A stretch of DNA of 64,000 bases from Firmicutes bacterium AM41-11 (GTDB lineage: Bacteria; Bacillota_I; Bacilli_A; Erysipelotrichales; Erysipelotrichaceae). Positions within the stretch are counted from its first letter, which is position 1. The number at the start of each line of letters is the position of its first letter. The position numbers and the translations under genes were made by a program. The DNA lies in contig QUIQ01000003.1 of NCBI GenBank assembly GCA_003480165.1, positions 62,001 through 126,000 of the forward strand, given 5' to 3'. The notes below the pieces were generated by a model that saw nothing but the letters and a program-made list of their open reading frames with translations, was not told the DNA's origin and made no database searches. This document shows, in pieces, positions 1 to 12,087 of this stretch.

Positions 1-1110
1 CTCTTTTACATCCCAGGTCATAAACGTATTTTCTTGCGTCAACATCGTTTGGAAGGCTAAATCCATCAAGGCATTTTCTTTAGAAATATAATAGACAGTA
101 TGCTCTGAAATTCCCATAAAGCCAAATAGCTCCTGGCTTAAGTAAGGGGCATTGGTGCAAACTGGCAATAAGATCTCACTTTGTATATCCCAAGTTGATA
201 TTTCTTTATAAGCATAATCAACTTTCACTTCGGTATTATGTTTGATCATAGAACGCATCTCATACTTGGCATAGAAGTCATTGACTGACTCTTGTAAACC
301 ATGAAAAGCACATTCTTCCAGGGTAAAAGGCAGCGGTACTTCTCTATAAATCGTAGCTAGATGTTTTGATAAAAAGGCTTGGTCTTTATCCTTTTCCAAT
401 TTTTCTTTGAGCTTTCCTTTTACTTCATCAATGTGTTCATAAACTTCCTCTACACTTGGATATGTGCTCAATAACTTCATCGCAGTTTTTTCACCGACGC
501 CTTTCACACCAGGAATATTATCACTGCTATCACCCATCAAACCTTTTAAATCAATGATCTGAAGGGGCTGTAATCCGTTATATTTGGTTTGGAAATTAGC
601 TACATCCATCAATTCCATATCCGTAATTCCCTTTTTCATCAAGAGAACACGACAATTTTCGTCTACTAACTGCAACAAGTCGCGGTCAGATGTCAAAATC
701 GTGGTTTGAATTTTTTCAGAAGAAAGTTTTGACATGGTTCCAATAATATCATCGGCTTCATAGCCATGAACTTCATATCTGCGAATTCCGGCTGCATCCA
801 AAAATTCTCGAACTATAGGAAATTGAACAATCAATTCTTCATCCAAAGGTTTTCTGGTTCCTTTATAGGCAGGATATTCCTCTTTACGGAAAGTCTGACT
901 GTCTGCATCCCATGCGACTAGTAAAGCATCGGGCTGAATTAAATCAATTACTTTATTTAACATCATCACAAAGCCAAAAATCGCATTAGTCGGAATTCCA
1001 TTGGAAGTAGACATAGCGCTTGGAACACCATCAATGGAACTTCCATATAAAGTTGCATAATATGCGCGAAAAAGCATCGAATTGCCATCTAATAAAAGCA
1101 GTTTTTGCAT
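1..1110 (-). CDS. polA: DNA polymerase I, N-terminal part (cut by window edge)
   Basis: This is the 5' end of a DNA polymerase I gene; the C-terminal part lies beyond the left edge. The visible 370 codons cover the 5'-3' exonuclease domain. The protein starts MQKLLLLDGNSMLFRAYYA, the metal-binding Asp of which is typical of the family. TSDRDLLQL and the helix-hairpin-helix stretch GLMGDSSDNIPGVKGVGEKTA follow, and the beginning of the next domain comes after residue 300. The start at 1110 has an AGGTGAT ribosome site. It lies 62 bases after mreD on the same strand and may share its transcript. The enzyme removes RNA primers and fills gaps in replication and repair. Confidence 0.95.
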   Translation of the reverse strand, partial: MQKLLLLDGNSMLFRAYYATLYGSSIDGVPSAMSTSNGIPTNAIFGFVMMLNKVIDLIQPDALLVAWDADSQTFRKEEYPAYKGTRKPLDEELIVQFPIVREFLDAAGIRRYEVHGYEADDIIGTMSKLSSEKIQTTILTSDRDLLQLVDENCRVLLMKKGITDMELMDVANFQTKYNGLQPLQIIDLKGLMGDSSDNIPGVKGVGEKTAMKLLSTYPSVEEVYEHIDEVKGKLKEKLEKDKDQAFLSKHLATIYREVPLPFTLEECAFHGLQESVNDFYAKYEMRSMIKHNTEVKVDYAYKEISTWDIQSEILLPVCTNAPYLSQELFGFMGISEHTVYYISKENALMDLAFQTMLTQENTFMTWDVKE

Positions 1111-1172
1111 CAAATCACCTAATTTCTATACGTCTCATTTTAGCATAGAAAAAGGAAACAAGCATCGTAAAC

Positions 1173-1733
1173 TCATTTCCTCATCAATCGATCTCTAAAA
1201 GATTTTTTCTTATGAATAATGGTTTGATGTGATTTTCGCTTTTGCCAGCTACGAACTAAATCAAACCCTAAATACAAGGCAAACAGGGTTACACATTGGA
1301 ATAAGATCGTCGCCAGTTCAAGATGGCCAAACCAGGACCATGCATGAATTTGAATGCCTCCACAAAGACGGAAAAAGATATAGGGGAGTACATCCAGTAA
1401 AATAGCACTTACTAAAAATGTGCCAGATAACCAAAAGATATCTTCTTTCTTTTCATAGACAAACCCACATAACCACGCAAAGAATGGAAAAAGTAAAAAA
1501 GAAAGTGGAAAAGTAGATTGAAAGAAGAAGTCATAAATCAACCCATACAATCCCCCAATTAAAACGCGATCCAACCATTTACGATCATACGTCACTAACA
1601 ACAAAGCCATAAAAGCTATGTGTGGGACAAAAGACATGGATTGAAACGTAAAATCAACAGGAAAGACATAGGTAATAAACGAATCCGCAATTCCAAGTAT
1701 AAACAATAAAATGAACATATTTTTCAATTTCAT
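1173..1733 (-). CDS. mreD: rod shape-determining protein MreD
   Basis: A small, very hydrophobic protein of 186 residues with about five predicted membrane segments and a basic C-terminal tail (RKSHQTIIHKKK). It follows mreC directly, which is the main reason for the call because MreD is poorly conserved. MreD is an inner-membrane part of the elongasome that, with MreC, links peptidoglycan synthesis to the MreB skeleton. I start it at the MKLKNMF methionine, one base after the mreC stop; an ATG five codons upstream would overlap mreC by 14 bases. No mreB is visible in the window. Confidence 0.85.
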   Translation of the reverse strand: MKLKNMFILLFILGIADSFITYVFPVDFTFQSMSFVPHIAFMALLLVTYDRKWLDRVLIGGLYGLIYDFFFQSTFPLSFLLFPFFAWLCGFVYEKKEDIFWLSGTFLVSAILLDVLPYIFFRLCGGIQIHAWSWFGHLELATILFQCVTLFALYLGFDLVRSWQKRKSHQTIIHKKKSFRDRLMRK

Positions 1734-1734
1734 T

Positions 1735-2568
1735 TTATGCGTCCCCATTTCCCATAATTACAACATAGGTAAAACTTTGGATATTACTGATTGGTTTAAC
1801 ATAAATCGTAGAAATCAAAGAATCATCATTTCGTTCAATTTCAGTTACCGTTCCGACTAGAACACCACTTGGATAATTGCCGCCTTTACCACTTGTTGCA
1901 ACGGCTTGACCACTAGTAACACTTGCATCATTGTTAAATAATGACATGCGATATTCATTGCGATTCACATCGTAAGATTGAATGACTCCTTCAATGGTTG
2001 AACCATCTGCCAAAGACATTTTTACCGCAACATCATTGATCAAATTCTCACCGGTTAAAAGGGCAACAATACTTGTATTGGTTTGGACTTTCGAAACCAA
2101 GCCAACCATACCTTCACTGGTTCGTACCAGCATATTTTCTTTTACACCTTGTTTTGAGCCAGCAGAAACCGTAACCGTCTGATTCCAAGTTTCACTCGAA
2201 CGTTTAATAACCGAGCAGCTGATCATCTTGGTATCCGAAGATGCATTTTGTACATCTAAAAGTTTTTCTAGCTCTTCATTTTTATTTTGTTCTTCTTCAT
2301 ATAAAGTTTTATAGCTTCTTTGTTCAGCTAACTCTTGATTTAAGTATTCATTGTCATCGTATTGATGCCAAAGATTCGCAAAATCGGAAAAAACATGTCC
2401 TATAGACTGTAAAGGATGTTCAATAAGTCCATATTGAATATAGGTCCAAGCACTATATCCCATATCACTTAAAGCTTGTTGACGCAAGCCCATCAAGACA
2501 CAACCCAAACATAATACAACAACAATACATATAGATAACACTCTTTGTAAGTGATTAAATCTCCGCAT
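1735..2568 (-). CDS. mreC: rod shape-determining protein MreC
   Basis: 277 residues: a short cytoplasmic N-terminus, one membrane anchor (about residues 10-30), a coiled-coil stretch (about 70-105, rich in E, Q and L) and a C-terminal double beta-barrel. The conserved GxxGVxxNMLV and GMVGLVSKV stretches and GNYPSGVLVGTVTEI are typical of MreC. It is a periplasm-side/extracytoplasmic scaffold for wall elongation enzymes. A GGAGG site precedes the ATG. The order radC-mreC-mreD is common in Firmicutes and suggests one transcript. Confidence 0.93.
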   Translation of the reverse strand: MRRFNHLQRVLSICIVVVLCLGCVLMGLRQQALSDMGYSAWTYIQYGLIEHPLQSIGHVFSDFANLWHQYDDNEYLNQELAEQRSYKTLYEEEQNKNEELEKLLDVQNASSDTKMISCSVIKRSSETWNQTVTVSAGSKQGVKENMLVRTSEGMVGLVSKVQTNTSIVALLTGENLINDVAVKMSLADGSTIEGVIQSYDVNRNEYRMSLFNNDASVTSGQAVATSGKGGNYPSGVLVGTVTEIERNDDSLISTIYVKPISNIQSFTYVVIMGNGDA

Positions 2569-2591
2569 GGAACGCCTCCAAATCTACCTTA

Positions 2592-3290
2592 TTATAGCAA
2601 ACTCCCTCCTTTTGATTCAATGCAGATTTTACTTTTAGAAAAAGAAAACCAGGTATTCCTACCAACAATAATATGGTCAATAAAATGAATTCCCATCAAG
2701 CGAGCAATCGAAGAAATTTGTTTTGTACACTCCATATCTGCTTTTGAAGGGCTTGGATCCCCGGATGGATGATTATGTACACATAAAAATCCACTAGCCG
2801 ATTCTAAGTACGCTTCTTTAAAGATATCACGCGGATGAACACAACTCTCTGTTAAGGTTCCAATAAAAAGTACACGATGTGAAAGTACATATCCCTTAGA
2901 ATCCAAATAGAGGACAATAAAGTGTTCTTGTTTCTGATATCCATATTCCATTTCAAACCAAGTCACAACATCTTCTGCCGTTTCAATCTTTTTCTTGTAA
3001 CTTTGCGCACGTAAAGCACGTTTACATAATTCCACGCTTGCCAATATCTGAAGTGCCTTTCCTTCCCTGATTCCTTGAATTTCCATCAATTGGCTTGCGT
3101 GTAAATCAAATAGTGTAGATAGAGAATGCGATACCTTTAAAATATCTTCCGCAATTTGATACACCGTATGGTTCTTATTTCCACTTTGGAGAATCAATGC
3201 CAACAATTCTCGATCCGATAAGGCTTGAATGCCGCAGCGTAATGCTTTTTCACGCGGTCTTTGTTCTTTATCTAGTTCTTTAATCTTCAT
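2592..3290 (-). CDS. radC: RadC family protein (JAB/MPN domain)
   Basis: 232 residues with the usual RadC build: an N-terminal helix-hairpin-helix-like region (about 10-75, with SDRELLALILQSG) and a C-terminal JAB1/MPN metalloprotease-like domain. The metal motif HNHPSGDPSPSKAD is intact at about residues 172-185. RadC was once named a DNA repair protein, but its cellular role is not settled. It sits 23 bases upstream of mreC, as in many Bacilli, so it is probably the first gene of a radC-mreC-mreD transcript. Confidence 0.93.
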   Translation of the reverse strand: MKIKELDKEQRPREKALRCGIQALSDRELLALILQSGNKNHTVYQIAEDILKVSHSLSTLFDLHASQLMEIQGIREGKALQILASVELCKRALRAQSYKKKIETAEDVVTWFEMEYGYQKQEHFIVLYLDSKGYVLSHRVLFIGTLTESCVHPRDIFKEAYLESASGFLCVHNHPSGDPSPSKADMECTKQISSIARLMGIHFIDHIIVGRNTWFSFSKSKICIESKGGSLL

Positions 3291-3361
3291 ACCTATAAAT
3301 ACGTCTAAAATTAGAAAAAGAGTAAAATTTGAGGAAAAAGTTTATTTTTTTTAGAAAGTGG

Positions 3362-3390
3362 TTTACAAGAAAACTAAGATTTGTTATTAT
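3362..3390 (+). promoter_or_regulatory. promoter of tRNA-His
   Basis: TTTACA and TATTAT are separated by 17 bases and end 12 bases before the tRNA. This is a near-consensus housekeeping sigma promoter. Confidence 0.7.
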
Positions 3391-3402
3391 AATTTAGCAC
3401 AT

Positions 3403-3479
3403 GGCGGTTGTGGTGAAGCGGTTAACACAGCGGATTGTGGCTCCGTGATGCGCGCGTTCGAATCGCGTCAGCCGCCCCA
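3403..3479 (+). tRNA. tRNA-His (GTG)
   Basis: A 77-base cloverleaf with the anticodon GTG in loop TTGTGGC. The acceptor stem has eight pairs, GGCGGTTG with CAGCCGCC, which encodes the extra G at position -1 paired with C73, the identity mark of tRNA-His. The T-arm is GCGCG-TTCGAAT-CGCGT and CCA is encoded at 3477-3479. It has its own promoter upstream and a terminator downstream. Confidence 0.96.
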
Positions 3480-3488
3480 TTTGAAAAT

Positions 3489-3512
3489 TAAGTCTCGAAA
3501 GAGACTTTTTTT
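3489..3512 (+). terminator. terminator of tRNA-His
   Basis: Perfect hairpin AAGTCTC-GAAA-GAGACTT followed by a run of T. Confidence 0.85.
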
Positions 3513-3528
3513 GTGCTATATTTAGAGC

Positions 3529-4089
3529 ATGAAAAAAATATTAAACCTATGTTGTACAGCAATACTAACTTGTACGCTTATACAACCCATCTATGCATCC
3601 GACATTCAAGCATGCGATCCAACAGAAACATGCGAAGAAAGTTCTTCCAAAGAAGAAAACAACTTTAAAGAAATTTCGATGGATGATGCGCTTGACCTTT
3701 TTAAAGAAAAAAAATCCGCGATTCTATTCTTTGGATACAGCACTTGTCCGTATTGTCAACAAGCTCGCCCCGTATTAGAAAAAGCAGCGAAAAAAGAAAA
3801 GAAAAGCGTTTACTATGTTCGAGTAAGAGACGATGATAAAAATCTTCTCTATACCGAAGAGCAACGAAAAGAACTGACAAAATTTATCAAAAAATATATG
3901 ACAAGAAATAAGGATGAAGACAATAAGTATTGGCTTTATGTTCCCTTAGTTGTTTCACTCAAAAAAGGAAAAGCCGTTGATGGCCATGAAAGTACAGTAA
4001 AAAATCATGATGCCAGTAAACGACAAATGACAAAACAAGAAAAAAAGCGATTAGAAAATCGCTACATAAAACTCATGCAGAAGAAATAG
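3529..4089 (+). CDS. exported thioredoxin-like protein with CPYC motif
   Basis: 186 residues. A signal-peptide-like N-terminus (MKKILNLCCTAILTCTLIQP...YASD) is followed by an acidic linker and a thioredoxin-like domain from about residue 45. The redox motif sits in FFGYSTCPYCQQARPVLEKA, with the CPYC pair near residues 73-76. The chain is lysine-rich and ends in a charged helix. The fold resembles the small thioredoxin-like bacteriocin transport accessory family, but no bacteriocin genes are nearby, so an outside thiol-disulfide role is the safer reading. The ribosome site is weak, and the gene begins right after the tRNA-His terminator. Confidence 0.7.
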   Translation: MKKILNLCCTAILTCTLIQPIYASDIQACDPTETCEESSSKEENNFKEISMDDALDLFKEKKSAILFFGYSTCPYCQQARPVLEKAAKKEKKSVYYVRVRDDDKNLLYTEEQRKELTKFIKKYMTRNKDEDNKYWLYVPLVVSLKKGKAVDGHESTVKNHDASKRQMTKQEKKRLENRYIKLMQKK

Positions 4090-4146
4090 TCTTCTGCATT
4101 TTTATTGATCTATAAAAAAAGATGCCGAAGCATCTGATTTTTAGAA

Positions 4147-4223
4147 TGGCGGTCCAGATGGGACTCGAACCCACGATCTCCTCCGTGACAGGGAGGCATG
4201 TTAAACCACTACACCACTGGACC
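4147..4223 (-). tRNA. tRNA-Asp (GTC), copy 2
   Basis: 77-base cloverleaf on the minus strand with acceptor stem GGTCCAG/CTGGACC, discriminator G and encoded CCA. The anticodon stem-loop CCTCC-CTGTCAC-GGAGG carries the anticodon GTC. It is identical in sequence to the copy at 4319-4395 and is the last tRNA of the cluster. Confidence 0.95.
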
Positions 4224-4240
4224 AAAGCATGAAATTTTAA

Positions 4241-4314
4241 TGGAGCAGATGAGGGGAATTGAACCCCCGTATCAGCCTTGGCAAGGCTGTGTTCTACCAT
4301 TGAACTACATCTGC
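4241..4314 (-). tRNA. tRNA-Gly (GCC)
   Basis: 74-base cloverleaf, acceptor GCAGATG/CATCTGC, discriminator T, encoded CCA. The anticodon stem-loop CAGCC-TTGCCAA-GGCTG has the anticodon GCC. It sits between two identical tRNA-Asp genes. Confidence 0.95.
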
Positions 4315-4318
4315 AGAA

Positions 4319-4395
4319 TGGCGGTCCAGATGGGACTCGAACCCACGATCTCCTCCGTGACAGGGAGGCATGTTAAACCACTACACCACTGGACC
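4319..4395 (-). tRNA. tRNA-Asp (GTC), copy 1
   Basis: 77-base cloverleaf identical to 4147-4223, with anticodon GTC and encoded CCA. Only four bases separate it from tRNA-Gly, so the four tRNAs must be cut from one precursor. Confidence 0.95.
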
Positions 4396-4410
4396 AATAA
4401 ATTAATAGAA

Positions 4411-4501
4411 TGGCGGAGAAGGAGAGATTTGAACTCTCGCGCCAGTTGCCCGACCTATACCCTTAGCAGGGGCACCTCTTCAACCACTTGAGTACTTCTC
4501 C
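4411..4501 (-). tRNA. tRNA-Ser (GCT)
   Basis: 91 bases with the long variable arm of class II tRNAs. Acceptor GGAGAAG/CTTCTCC, discriminator G and encoded CCA. The anticodon stem-loop TGCCC-CTGCTAA-GGGTA gives the anticodon GCT. It is the first gene of the minus-strand tRNA cluster. Confidence 0.94.
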
Positions 4502-4542
4502 AAAAATATTAAGGTCAGAACGCTACTCTTAAGCGCCTATTA

Positions 4543-4571
4543 ACAATACCATGACTACAAAGTGAATGCAA
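4543..4571 (-). promoter_or_regulatory. promoter of the Ser-Asp-Gly-Asp tRNA cluster
   Basis: On the minus strand TTGCAT, 17 bases, TATTGT, ending about 40 bases before tRNA-Ser. Confidence 0.6.
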
Positions 4572-4610
4572 GCACTTTTTTTACTTTTTGCGTTAAACAC
4601 GTTTTTAGCA

Positions 4611-4636
4611 AGAAAAAAGGCCTCCTAAGAGGCCTA
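4611..4636 (-). terminator. terminator of eno
   Basis: Hairpin AGGCCTC-TTAG-GAGGCCT followed by a T-run on the minus strand, 13 bases after the eno stop. Confidence 0.9.
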
Positions 4637-4648
4637 GTGTTTGAAAAA

Positions 4649-8075
<3,427 letters not shown>

Positions 8076-8087
8076 ACCATTCCTCCC

Positions 8088-8111
8088 AAAAAAAAAAGAC
8101 TTAACAGTCTT
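8088..8111 (-). terminator. terminator/attenuator between mntR and the U32 gene
   Basis: AAGACT-GTTA-AGTCTT followed by nine or more T on the minus strand. The hairpin overlaps the mntR stop codon, so part of the transcripts may continue into the U32 gene. Confidence 0.65.
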
Positions 8112-8484
8112 CTTTTTTATTCATATAAAATCTACGGATTGCTTGAAATGTCTCTTCACTAATGACATGTTCAATACGACATGCATCTTCGGCAGCCGTC
8201 TTGCTATCCACTCCAATGCTCTTTAACATATCTGTAAAGAAACAATGCCGTTGATACGTAGAACGAGCAATCTCTTCTCCTTCTGGTGTAAGATGAAGAA
8301 TTTTACTTGAATTTAATCGAATCAGACCTTTTTGTTCCATTAATTTTACAGCATGACTAACACTTGGTTTGGAAAAGCCTAAATAACTTGCCACATCGAC
8401 ACTACGGACATTTTCTATTTGATCTTCTAGAACCAAAATTGCTTCTAGATAATCTTCCATTGATTCACCTAAATGATCTGACAT
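8101..8484 (-). CDS. mntR: MntR/DtxR-family metal-dependent regulator
   Basis: 127 residues: a winged HTH (about 5-65, SVDVASYLGFSKPSVSHAVKLMEQKG) and a short metal-binding and dimer domain. The MntR-type ligands are likely Asp in MEDYLEAI, His in RHCFFTDML, and Glu/His in CRIEHVISEET. It lacks the SH3-like third domain of DtxR, as MntR does. It probably senses Mn(II) and represses uptake genes, although none are visible here. An AAAGGGG site precedes the ATG. The exact metal is inferred from family only. Confidence 0.85.
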   Translation of the reverse strand: MSDHLGESMEDYLEAILVLEDQIENVRSVDVASYLGFSKPSVSHAVKLMEQKGLIRLNSSKILHLTPEGEEIARSTYQRHCFFTDMLKSIGVDSKTAAEDACRIEHVISEETFQAIRRFYMNKKEDC

Positions 8485-8569
8485 AAGCTACAACCCCTTT
8501 AAATCTTGTTCTTCTATTTTAGACTAGGCAAAATACAAAGTCAAAGAAAAAGCTTGTCTAGGCAGCATT

Positions 8570-10312
8570 TCACTTATGTTCGGTAATTGGTGGAACAAAG
8601 CTCTCTATCGCACCACGCAATTTTGGATGGCGAATCACAAAATGAATAGCAGGCGCTTTCCCTTTAGAAACCATAACCCATCTGCCTTCATGAATTAAAA
8701 TCTGTAGATTTCGAAAAGCATGTGCCGTACTTCGCTTACACGTATAGTTTTCCATCTGCTCGGCAAAACTTTCGGTTTCCTGCAAATGTTTCGCATATTC
8801 TTCTTCCGTATAAGAGAAATCTGTCTCACAAAAGACACCAGATAATTCCAGCGTTGGTGGATTTTCTTTAAACTCCTGGGATGTAAAAACCGGAATTTCA
8901 TCTTCAATCGTTCCAAGTTCAAGGATAGCTAAAATCCGTTGTTTCTGGATTTCGGCATGTTTTTCAATACGTTGTTTTTGTTGGTCATCCAACCCATGAC
9001 GACTTAAGATCGCATCTAGCAATTCTTCACTAATTGTATAAAGAGGAAGGGTCGATAAAATACTTCGTCGATTTCCTGACTTTGTCGTGTTTGCCACAAA
9101 GAAGGAATTCAATTCCTTTTCTCGCTCTTGACGATATATTTCCATTAATGGATACGCATTTTTCAACATTTCATCCGCATGTTTTTGATAATACTCGATG
9201 TCCTTTTTGGATTTAGTTAAATAATATCTTCCTTCACTATGATAGCCAGCTACCGCTTCTCCTACCAGAGCCGCACTACCCGAAACCTTCAACAAATGTA
9301 AAAAAACATTATTTTGAACATTCTTAAAATAATAGGGAGAAATCTGTCCCGTCATATACATAGGAATCCAGCTTTCCAAACCCAACATCATTTCATCAAA
9401 AGAACGATCAATATTATGAATCTGATTGAGATGCAAACCCTTTTTTAACATCAATGCCATACCAAACATCCATTTCTTTGGGAAATCTGGATCACTGGCC
9501 ATTTCTTTCATTGGCATATCACTATACATCGTTACTGGTTGCATCGATTTAGAAAGTACGGTTGACTTCAAGAAATCCAGTTCACTTTCCATCATCTCAT
9601 TAAGGCCAAAATAACTTTTCGTAGATGGAATCTGAAAAGGAACCGATGGAACTTTCAATTCATCAAATTTAATGACTTTTATGTATTCATTCAAATCAAA
9701 GGCATCCAATTTACTCAAGAACTTTGAAACACTGTCTTCCTCATTTTCTTGTTCCGGTTGTTTTAAAAGCCAGCTTTTTATTTTGGAAAACCGGATGGAT
9801 AAATCAGAAATCTCATCCGTATCACAATCAATCAATTCTGCCACAAGTGCAATTTCAAGGGGAGTTTGCATTTCTCGAGCGACAAAAGAAGCTACAGAAG
9901 ACGCAAAGCGATTGGCATCCCCAGGTTTTCTGGTCCCATTACGAATCCGGAAAATTGCCGAAGGATCATAATTCATATACTGACAGAGCTGATTAATATT
10001 GATATTAAGAGTGGAAAGAAGCGTATTAAAGTTTTGGCGTAAGATTTCTTTATCCATGGAAACAAAATCATCACAGAATAAAAACGCTTCTTTAATAGAA
10101 GCCAAAGTCAACTCCGACAGATTCTTTTGTGCAGCCAGGCTCGCGATAGCTTCACATAAACCCTCAAAGGATTTAGATCCAAATTCAGGAACCCGCTCCC
10201 CATTCCGATAACGACTAAAAGAAGATGCCGAAATTCCTGATTGTTGCGAAAGCTCTTTTGCACTACAAGAAAGAACTTCCATATATTCATTAAGTTTTTG
10301 ACTAAAATTCAT
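8570..10312 (-). CDS. large double-HTH protein of unknown function
   Basis: 580 residues. Residues about 8-42 (SCSAKELSQQSGISASSFSR...RNGERVP) form an XRE-type HTH. A second, similar HTH lies at about 95-135 (ININQLCQYMNYDPSAIF...RNGTRKP). The remaining 430 residues match no domain I recognise; they are mainly helical and acidic, without membrane segments. The repeated RNG(E/T)R(V/K)P ending suggests the two HTHs arose by duplication. The gene stands alone, with a ribosome site AGGTAGTAGGT. It may be a cytoplasmic sensor-regulator, but no ligand or target can be named. Confidence 0.75.
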   Translation of the reverse strand: MNFSQKLNEYMEVLSCSAKELSQQSGISASSFSRYRNGERVPEFGSKSFEGLCEAIASLAAQKNLSELTLASIKEAFLFCDDFVSMDKEILRQNFNTLLSTLNININQLCQYMNYDPSAIFRIRNGTRKPGDANRFASSVASFVAREMQTPLEIALVAELIDCDTDEISDLSIRFSKIKSWLLKQPEQENEEDSVSKFLSKLDAFDLNEYIKVIKFDELKVPSVPFQIPSTKSYFGLNEMMESELDFLKSTVLSKSMQPVTMYSDMPMKEMASDPDFPKKWMFGMALMLKKGLHLNQIHNIDRSFDEMMLGLESWIPMYMTGQISPYYFKNVQNNVFLHLLKVSGSAALVGEAVAGYHSEGRYYLTKSKKDIEYYQKHADEMLKNAYPLMEIYRQEREKELNSFFVANTTKSGNRRSILSTLPLYTISEELLDAILSRHGLDDQQKQRIEKHAEIQKQRILAILELGTIEDEIPVFTSQEFKENPPTLELSGVFCETDFSYTEEEYAKHLQETESFAEQMENYTCKRSTAHAFRNLQILIHEGRWVMVSKGKAPAIHFVIRHPKLRGAIESFVPPITEHK

Positions 10313-10416
10313 ACCTACTACCTACGCATTTCTTACTAAAAGTATAACGAAGAAAAAAAGAAAAAAAGAATGGCGTTCAAAAAGAATTTCCGATTTGGTC
10401 ATGGCCTCATTGGAAA

Positions 10417-10456
10417 TAAAAAAAAGGATGCACGTTACAGACATAACGAAACATCC
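10417..10456 (-). terminator. terminator of pfkA
   Basis: Long hairpin with outer stem GGATG/CATCC and inner stem CGTTA/TAACG, then eight T on the minus strand. Confidence 0.85.
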
Positions 10457-10464
10457 GATTCTTT

Positions 10465-11427
10465 TTAAACAAGACGATCAAATAAATTAACCAAAGGTTG
10501 ATTAGATTGATGTGGCATACCCAATGCCTTTTTAATTGGAATAGAAACAATTTCATTATTGCGAATTGCAATACATTGTCCACCAATTCCCTGCATCAAC
10601 ATATCTACAGCTTTTTCTCCCATACGGCTAGCCAACATACGATCAAATGGACAAGGTGATCCACCACGTTGGATATGACCTAATACCGTTGCACGGCCAG
10701 AGAAACCAGTATTTAAGCTAACCTTTTTCGCAAATTGATCAACTTCAGTAATTTTTTCACTGATGACCACAATGGCATGTTTTTTCTTTTTAATCAAATC
10801 AATGTCACGCAAACGACCTAACACTTCTTCTTCATCAAAGCCGGTTTCACTTGTTACGATAATTTCCGCTCCACAAGCAATTCCTGACCATAATGCCAAG
10901 TCACCGCAACGGTTCCCCATTACTTCAACGATTGAACAACGGTGATGGGAATTCGATGTATCACGTAATTTATCGATACATTCTACACAAGTTTCCAATG
11001 CGGTTTGGAATCCAATTGTATAATCGGTACACGTAATATCATTATCAATAGTTCCTGGCAAACCAATACAATTGACACCCATTTCAGTTAAGGAAAGGGC
11101 ACCACGATAAGAACCATCTCCACCCACAACAACGACAGCTTCAATACCACGCTTTTGAAGTTGTTTCACTGCTTTTTTACGAACTTCAATATCTTTGAAT
11201 TCAGGAAGACGAGCAGAACCTAAAATCGTACCGCCACGATTTACAATTTCTCCTACTGTCTCGCGTGTTAATGGTTCAATGTATCCTTCAACCATTCCTT
11301 TATATCCGTTATAAATTCCAAATACTTCCAATCCGCTATTGATACCAACTCTTGTGACCGCACGAATTGCAGCATTCATACCTGGAGAATCTCCTCCTGA
11401 AGTTAAGATTCCGATTCTTTTTACCAT
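10465..11427 (-). CDS. pfkA: ATP-dependent 6-phosphofructokinase
   Basis: 320 residues, the usual length of bacterial PfkA. It phosphorylates fructose 6-phosphate to fructose 1,6-bisphosphate in the cytoplasm. Visible motifs are the ATP loop ILTSGGDSPGMNAAIR, VVVGGDGSYRGA, the catalytic TIDNDITCTDYTIGF (Asp of the PGTIDND motif) and GHIQRGGSPCPFDR. The Gly in GGDGS marks an ATP-type rather than PPi-type enzyme. A GGAGG site precedes the start. It is monocistronic with its own terminator. Confidence 0.97.
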   Translation of the reverse strand: MVKRIGILTSGGDSPGMNAAIRAVTRVGINSGLEVFGIYNGYKGMVEGYIEPLTRETVGEIVNRGGTILGSARLPEFKDIEVRKKAVKQLQKRGIEAVVVVGGDGSYRGALSLTEMGVNCIGLPGTIDNDITCTDYTIGFQTALETCVECIDKLRDTSNSHHRCSIVEVMGNRCGDLALWSGIACGAEIIVTSETGFDEEEVLGRLRDIDLIKKKKHAIVVISEKITEVDQFAKKVSLNTGFSGRATVLGHIQRGGSPCPFDRMLASRMGEKAVDMLMQGIGGQCIAIRNNEIVSIPIKKALGMPHQSNQPLVNLFDRLV

Positions 11428-11637
11428 GTCGTTACTCCTCCATAGAACAATATCTCGTAAAGAGAATATCTTTCTTTAACGATTTTGTTTTCATAATTCT
11501 ATCATACCTTATTTTAAAAAAAAGGCGTAACAATTCAACATCAATTTTTAAAAAAAATTGTGTAAAAGAAACATCATATTTCCTATTGAACAAGTAGGTT
11601 TTTTTGCATATACTAAATTAATGAAGAGGTGAAGCAA

Positions 11638-12069
11638 ATGAAGATTTCAACCAAAGGAAGATATGCCCTTTCACTGGTTTTAGATATTGCCTTACAACCC
11701 AGCAATGCCCCGGTTACTTTAAAAGACATTTCTAAAAGACAATCTATTTCGTTAAAATACTTAGAACAAATTATGCCTTCTTTAACAACCGCAGGAATAA
11801 TCCGCAGCGTTCGAGGACCAAAAGGCGGCTATTATTTAAACAAAGATGCCAACCAGATCAGTGTTGGATCAATTCTACGCTTAACCGAAGGTTCCTTAGC
11901 CCCTGTCGATTGGGTCGTTCCCGACAGTAATGAACCCGAAGTAAAAGATCCTATTACCGTACTTGTATGGGATAAACTGTATCAAGCGATTTGTGATGTC
12001 GTTGATAATGTCACCATCCAAGACCTAAAAAATCAAACCTTATATAATGGCGGTGAATACTATATTTAA
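11638..12069 (+). CDS. cymR: Rrf2-family regulator, CymR-like
   Basis: 143 residues beginning MKISTKGRYALSLVLDIA, with a winged HTH (TLKDISKRQSISLKYLEQI) and wing (SVRGPKGGYYL). The three-cysteine cluster of the Fe-S sensors IscR/NsrR is missing; there is no cysteine at all in the effector region, which fits CymR. CymR represses cysteine and sulfur uptake genes in Bacilli, working with CysK when cysteine is plentiful. cysK lies 2 kb downstream, supporting this role. I start at 11638 because of the GAGGTGA site; a GTG three codons upstream overlaps that site. Confidence 0.78.
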   Translation: MKISTKGRYALSLVLDIALQPSNAPVTLKDISKRQSISLKYLEQIMPSLTTAGIIRSVRGPKGGYYLNKDANQISVGSILRLTEGSLAPVDWVVPDSNEPEVKDPITVLVWDKLYQAICDVVDNVTIQDLKNQTLYNGGEYYI

Positions 12070-12087
12070 TTGTATTCATCGTTTTTT
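12053..12087 (+). terminator. terminator of cymR
   Basis: GTGAATAC/GTATTCAT stem with one G-T pair, overlapping the stop codon, followed by TTTTTTT. Confidence 0.7.
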
